DNA from: Phascolarctobacterium_A sp902463975
Lineage (GTDB): Bacteria > Bacillota > Negativicutes > Acidaminococcales > Acidaminococcaceae
DNA length: 7,461 bases
Assembly (NCBI RefSeq): GCF_902463975.1
Contig: NZ_CABQHJ010000052.1
Span: 1 to 7,461, forward strand
Direction: 5' to 3'
In this document: positions 4,431 to 7,461 of the stretch, one piece after another
How the letters are laid out: the number at the start of each line of letters is the position of its first letter
Numbering within the stretch: position 1 is the first letter of the stretch
Notes under the pieces: generated by a model
Seen by the model: only the letters and a program-made list of their open reading frames with translations
What the model was told of the DNA's origin: nothing
Database searches by the model: none
Program-made: the position numbers and the translations under genes

Positions 4431-5888
4431 TTACCAGTTCTGCTTATCGCGCCAAAAATCCGGGCGCATGATAACCAGCAGCGTAAAAATTTCCAGACGT
4501 CCCAAAATCATCGCCCAAATGCTGATGAAACGTGCCCAATCGGAAAGGCAATTATAGGTAGATGTCGGGCCTACAATGCCGAAGGCCGGACCTACACTGC
4601 TCATACAGGCAGCAATCAAGCCCATTGATTCCATTATCGGTATCCCCGACAGGGAAATCAGGATAGTCAGCACAATAAACACCAAAATATACAGGAAGAA
4701 GAAACGCGTAATATTGCCGACAATAATCGGGTTGATTTCGCGCTCACCCATTCTGATGGAATAAACGATGCGCGGGTGCAGAGTACGCAACAGCTCTGCC
4801 CAGCCTGCCTTCAGCAGGATAACCAGACGCGTAATCTTAATGCCACCTGCGGTTGAACCGCTGCAGCCGCCGATGAACATCAGCATCAGCAGAACGCTGC
4901 GGCTGAAGCTGGGCCAGTTGTTATAGTCGTCCGACGCATAGCCCGTCGTACTGCCGATAGACACAGCCTGGAAAATACTGTGACGAAGAGCGCCGTTAAA
5001 ATCCATATAACCGGAAAAATACAGATTGCCACAGATAAGTGCAGCCGCTGTTGTGAGTATCAGCAGATAATATCTGTGTTCGCTGTCCTGACGCACTGAC
5101 GCCCAATCGCCACGCCAGATTTTATAATACAAAGAAAAGTTCATGCTGGCAATCAGCATAAAAACAATAGCAATAATCTCAACATAAACAGACCTAAAGG
5201 AAATCAGGCTATCGTGATAATATGAAAAGCCGCCTGTCGCCATAGTTGCCAACGCCAGATTCAGCGCCTGAAATATCGGCAAGCCTGCAATCAACAGCAA
5301 AGCAACTTCCACTGCTGTTAAAATAACATAGATTAATAGAATCATCATAGCAGATTCCTTGATTTTCGGCAAAGTACGTTCAGCCGTACCACCCGGAAGC
5401 TCCGCGTTGAACAGATAGCTTGTACCGCTGTTCATCTGCGGCATGATGATAATAAACAGCATGATAACGCCGATGCCGCCGGTCCAGTGCGTTAAGCAGC
5501 GCCAGACACGGATGCTAGGCGGAAAATCGTTAAAAGAAAGTGCGGTAGTAACACCGGTAGTAGAAAAACCGGAAACACTTTCAAAAACCGCCGCAATCGG
5601 ATCCGCCGGATTTAAAAACAAATACGGCAGCGCACCCATCAGGCAGACCAACAGCCAACCGCAGCCTACGACCGCAATGGCTTCACGCACACGCAGGCGC
5701 TGACGCGGTCTTCTGCTGCCAAAGAGGTTAAAAAGCGAAGCGATAGTGCTCGTTGTAATCAGCGTAAATATAAAAATCCATACATGGTCCCTATCTGCAA
5801 TTAATGCAGCAATCAGCGGCACCAGCAATACACTGGAAAATGCTATTGTCAGCTTGGCTAATAAACGGTTAACAAGCCTTGAATCCAT
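4431..5888 (-). CDS. trkH: TrkH-family potassium-uptake membrane subunit, first tandem copy
   Basis: This 485-aa paralogue of the downstream protein has the same architecture. Filter motifs are STTGVT (109-114), ATGGFS (217-222), STTGYA (313-318) and SSVGPAFG (430-437). The pore-loop motif GGCSGSTAGGIK is at 340-351 and GRLE at 463-466, so all four filter glycines are present and the protein should conduct. It ends near FWRDKQNW, comparable to EYWRSSKRW in the partner. The ATG at 5888 follows the trkA stop after only two bases (TAA-CT-ATG), with no good Shine-Dalgarno sequence (a GGGGCG within the end of trkA at best), so translation is probably coupled to trkA. TrkH proteins work as dimers. 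Whether the two copies pair with each other or form separate channels cannot be seen from the sequence. Confidence 0.93.
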   Translation of the reverse strand: MDSRLVNRLLAKLTIAFSSVLLVPLIAALIADRDHVWIFIFTLITTSTIASLFNLFGSRRPRQRLRVREAIAVVGCGWLLVCLMGALPYLFLNPADPIAAVFESVSGFSTTGVTTALSFNDFPPSIRVWRCLTHWTGGIGVIMLFIIIMPQMNSGTSYLFNAELPGGTAERTLPKIKESAMMILLIYVILTAVEVALLLIAGLPIFQALNLALATMATGGFSYYHDSLISFRSVYVEIIAIVFMLIASMNFSLYYKIWRGDWASVRQDSEHRYYLLILTTAAALICGNLYFSGYMDFNGALRHSIFQAVSIGSTTGYASDDYNNWPSFSRSVLLMLMFIGGCSGSTAGGIKITRLVILLKAGWAELLRTLHPRIVYSIRMGEREINPIIVGNITRFFFLYILVFIVLTILISLSGIPIMESMGLIAACMSSVGPAFGIVGPTSTYNCLSDWARFISIWAMILGRLEIFTLLVIMRPDFWRDKQNW

Positions 5889-5890
5889 AG

Positions 5891-7237
5891 TTAAGCGCCC
5901 CGGCCTTCAAATAACGGTACTGTAGTCTTGGAAAATTCACTTTTGATAAAGAGAATTACGCGGTCATTGGCATGCAAGACAGTATTACCATTAGGAATAT
6001 AGGCTTCATTACCACGCACAATAGCACACAGCAAGCATTCCGGCGGCAGGTTCATATCACGCACTGCCACACCATCTACATCGCTGTTTTCGCCGACGAT
6101 GATTTCCAGAGCCTCGGCCTGTGCGCCCTCCAGCAGGGATACGGATACGATACCACCCTTGCGGACGAAACGCAACACCTCGCCTGCACTCAAAAGACGC
6201 GAAGACAGTACGATGTCTACGCCAACCTTTTCCATCAGCTCAATATATTCGTTACGTGCAACACGCACGATGGTCTTACGTGCGCCCAGATGCTTGGCCA
6301 GTTGTGCCAACAAAAGGTTCAGCTTATCATCTTCGGTCAGGCAGATAACAACGTCTGCTTCCGAAACGCCCTCTTCAATCAGAAGGTCAATATCGGTACC
6401 GTCACCGCACAAAACCAAACCTCGCTTCAGCTTAGCAGCTAAAAGCTGGCAACGGTCCTTATCCTTTTCGATAACCTTTACCTGAATGCCCTGCTTTTCC
6501 AACATGGGAGCCAAAAAGCGACCTGTGCGGCCTGCACCGATGATGAGAACCTTCTCCAGCTTTTCATAAGTATTGGAGAAGGAATTTTCAAACTCACGGA
6601 TTGCTTCATGCTTGCCTACGAAGTAAACGTTATCGCCCGGAATTACGTAATCATTACCATGAGGAATTATCATCTGATGACGTCTGAAAACCATGGCCAT
6701 CAGGATATCCTTAGGAATATTCAAATCCTTCAGCGGTATATTAACGATAGGTGAATCCTCCTTCACCTTGGCTTCGAACATACGCACCTTGCCGTCAGCA
6801 AAATCATCTACGTTCAAGGCAGATGGGGTCATCAGGATATGGTCGATTTCACCTGCGGTAATACGCTCAGGGTTGATTACGAGGTCAATTTTCATATCAT
6901 TTTTGAGCATTTCCGGCGAATGGATAGCATAATCCACGTTGCGGATACGGGCAACGGTATGCTTAATACCATGATTCTTGGCCATCAGGCAGGTCACCAT
7001 ATTTACTTCATCACTATCTGTGCAGGCGATAAGCACATCGGAAGCACTGATATCAGGATCAGCAAAAGTAGTAGGGCTGCAGGAGTTGCCTTCAATCGCC
7101 AGTACGTCCAAAGTATTTTGGATGACGTCCTTGCGCTTGGGATCGATTTCTACAACTACTACATCAAACTGATCTTCAGCTAAAAGCTGTGCAATACTAA
7201 AGCCAAGCTTGCCTGCACCAGCTATTACAATACGCAT
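5891..7237 (-). CDS. trkA: TrkA, two-RCK regulatory subunit of Trk potassium uptake
   Basis: This 448-aa cytoplasmic protein forms the ring that gates TrkH in response to bound nucleotides (NAD(H), ATP/ADP; in Bacillota RCK_C domains may also bind c-di-AMP). Two tandem halves are visible. RCK_N1 has GAGKLG (7-12) and an acidic E30/D32 at the end of strand 2, followed by RCK_C1 (about 140-215). RCK_N2 has GAGRTG (234-239), E257 and GDGTD (278-282), followed by RCK_C2 (about 365-435). The full double-RCK length identifies Trk-type TrkA rather than single-RCK KtrA. The ATG at 7237 has AAAGGAG 8 bases upstream. It is the first gene of the operon, and its stop lies two bases before the first trkH start. 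Confidence 0.95.
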   Translation of the reverse strand: MRIVIAGAGKLGFSIAQLLAEDQFDVVVVEIDPKRKDVIQNTLDVLAIEGNSCSPTTFADPDISASDVLIACTDSDEVNMVTCLMAKNHGIKHTVARIRNVDYAIHSPEMLKNDMKIDLVINPERITAGEIDHILMTPSALNVDDFADGKVRMFEAKVKEDSPIVNIPLKDLNIPKDILMAMVFRRHQMIIPHGNDYVIPGDNVYFVGKHEAIREFENSFSNTYEKLEKVLIIGAGRTGRFLAPMLEKQGIQVKVIEKDKDRCQLLAAKLKRGLVLCGDGTDIDLLIEEGVSEADVVICLTEDDKLNLLLAQLAKHLGARKTIVRVARNEYIELMEKVGVDIVLSSRLLSAGEVLRFVRKGGIVSVSLLEGAQAEALEIIVGENSDVDGVAVRDMNLPPECLLCAIVRGNEAYIPNGNTVLHANDRVILFIKSEFSKTTVPLFEGRGA

Positions 7238-7297
7238 TTTAGTTACTCCTTTAATACGGGAAATCCGTTAATCTCTATTACTCAAATACTGCTCTAT

Positions 7298-7326
7298 ATT
7301 ATAACACAAATAGCCTTAAACGTCGA
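7298..7326 (-). promoter_or_regulatory. Housekeeping-type promoter of the trk operon
   Basis: Read leftwards: -35 TCGACG (7326-7321, four of six consensus bases), a 17-base spacer, then -10 TATAAT (7303-7298) preceded by TG at the extended -10 position (TGTTATAAT). Transcription would start near 7291, giving a 5' leader of about 55 bases that ends in AAAGGAG-N8-ATG for trkA. A small hairpin (ACGG/CCGT) is possible in the leader. No riboswitch-sized structure fits in this length. Confidence 0.7.
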
Positions 7327-7461
7327 CAGATGCTATTTTGACTCTGTAAATTAAGCGATAGATATATCGTGCAAGGAATAGCAATCTGAAACGATATACC
7401 TCATACCTCTCGCGAACAGAGAAAGTACGGTAGTAAGCTAAGTTAGTCCGCAGCTATCTAT
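7327..7461. other. Region upstream of the trk promoter, no gene seen
   Basis: No reading frame longer than about 20 codons is convincing on either strand. The one notable feature is an inverted repeat, TATATCGT (7363-7370) and ACGATATA (7391-7398), with a 20-base gap, lying 35-70 bases upstream of the -35 box. It could be an activator or repressor site for the trk promoter, or chance. The rest may belong to whatever lies beyond the window edge. Confidence 0.4.

Noticed and set aside
5972..7183. Rightward open frames opposite trkA
   Set aside because: They are overlapping frames antisense to a gene with complete RCK domains, explained by its codon use.
7238..7290. Riboswitch such as a c-di-AMP (ydaO-type) element ahead of trkA
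   Set aside because: The leader is only about 55 bases, too short for that class, and no conserved core motif is visible.

Overview
The window looks like a chromosomal segment of a low-to-mid GC member of the Bacillota, most plausibly a Negativicutes-type anaerobe. This is inferred from the style of the Trk proteins and the AGGAGG-type ribosome sites, and it is not proven. Two compositional halves meet near position 2,890. Hand counts of single 60-base lines give about 55 % GC inside trkH (line 4021) and about 20 % GC inside the large left-hand gene (line 1741).

Right half (about 2,886-7,330): a complete potassium-uptake operon read leftwards. An extended -10 promoter at 7298-7326 drives trkA (two-RCK regulatory subunit). 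Two adjacent, divergent copies of the membrane subunit trkH follow, with gaps of 2 and 18 bases, and a strong rho-independent terminator closes the operon at 2886-2925. TrkA should gate one or both TrkH channels in response to nucleotides. The unusual point is two paralogous pore subunits for one RCK subunit.

Left half (about 1-2,885): an AT-rich accessory region. Its main gene (835-2439, leftward, 534 aa) is unrecognised as a whole. It has a helical N-terminal part, a central coiled coil and a C-terminal region carrying an R-N-G-V-A-H motif of the kind that marks HEPN ribonuclease domains. It is the best candidate here for an undescribed defence or stress factor. It sits behind a 450-base AT-rich leader containing a near-perfect 17-bp hairpin. 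A second hairpin with related arms lies after the gene, just before a string of very small ORFs (712-207) joined by TGATG and TAG-ATG junctions. The last of these is a 111-aa acidic protein. The string could be a coupled micro-operon or a decayed gene, because two of the ORFs share one frame and are separated by a single amber codon.

Left edge (1-197): a 12-bp hairpin followed by six degenerate copies of a 17-base motif spaced 22-23 bases apart. This is the look of transposase-binding sites at the end of a multi-site (IS21/Mu/Tn7-like) element whose body lies outside the window. No tRNA, rRNA or CRISPR array was seen.
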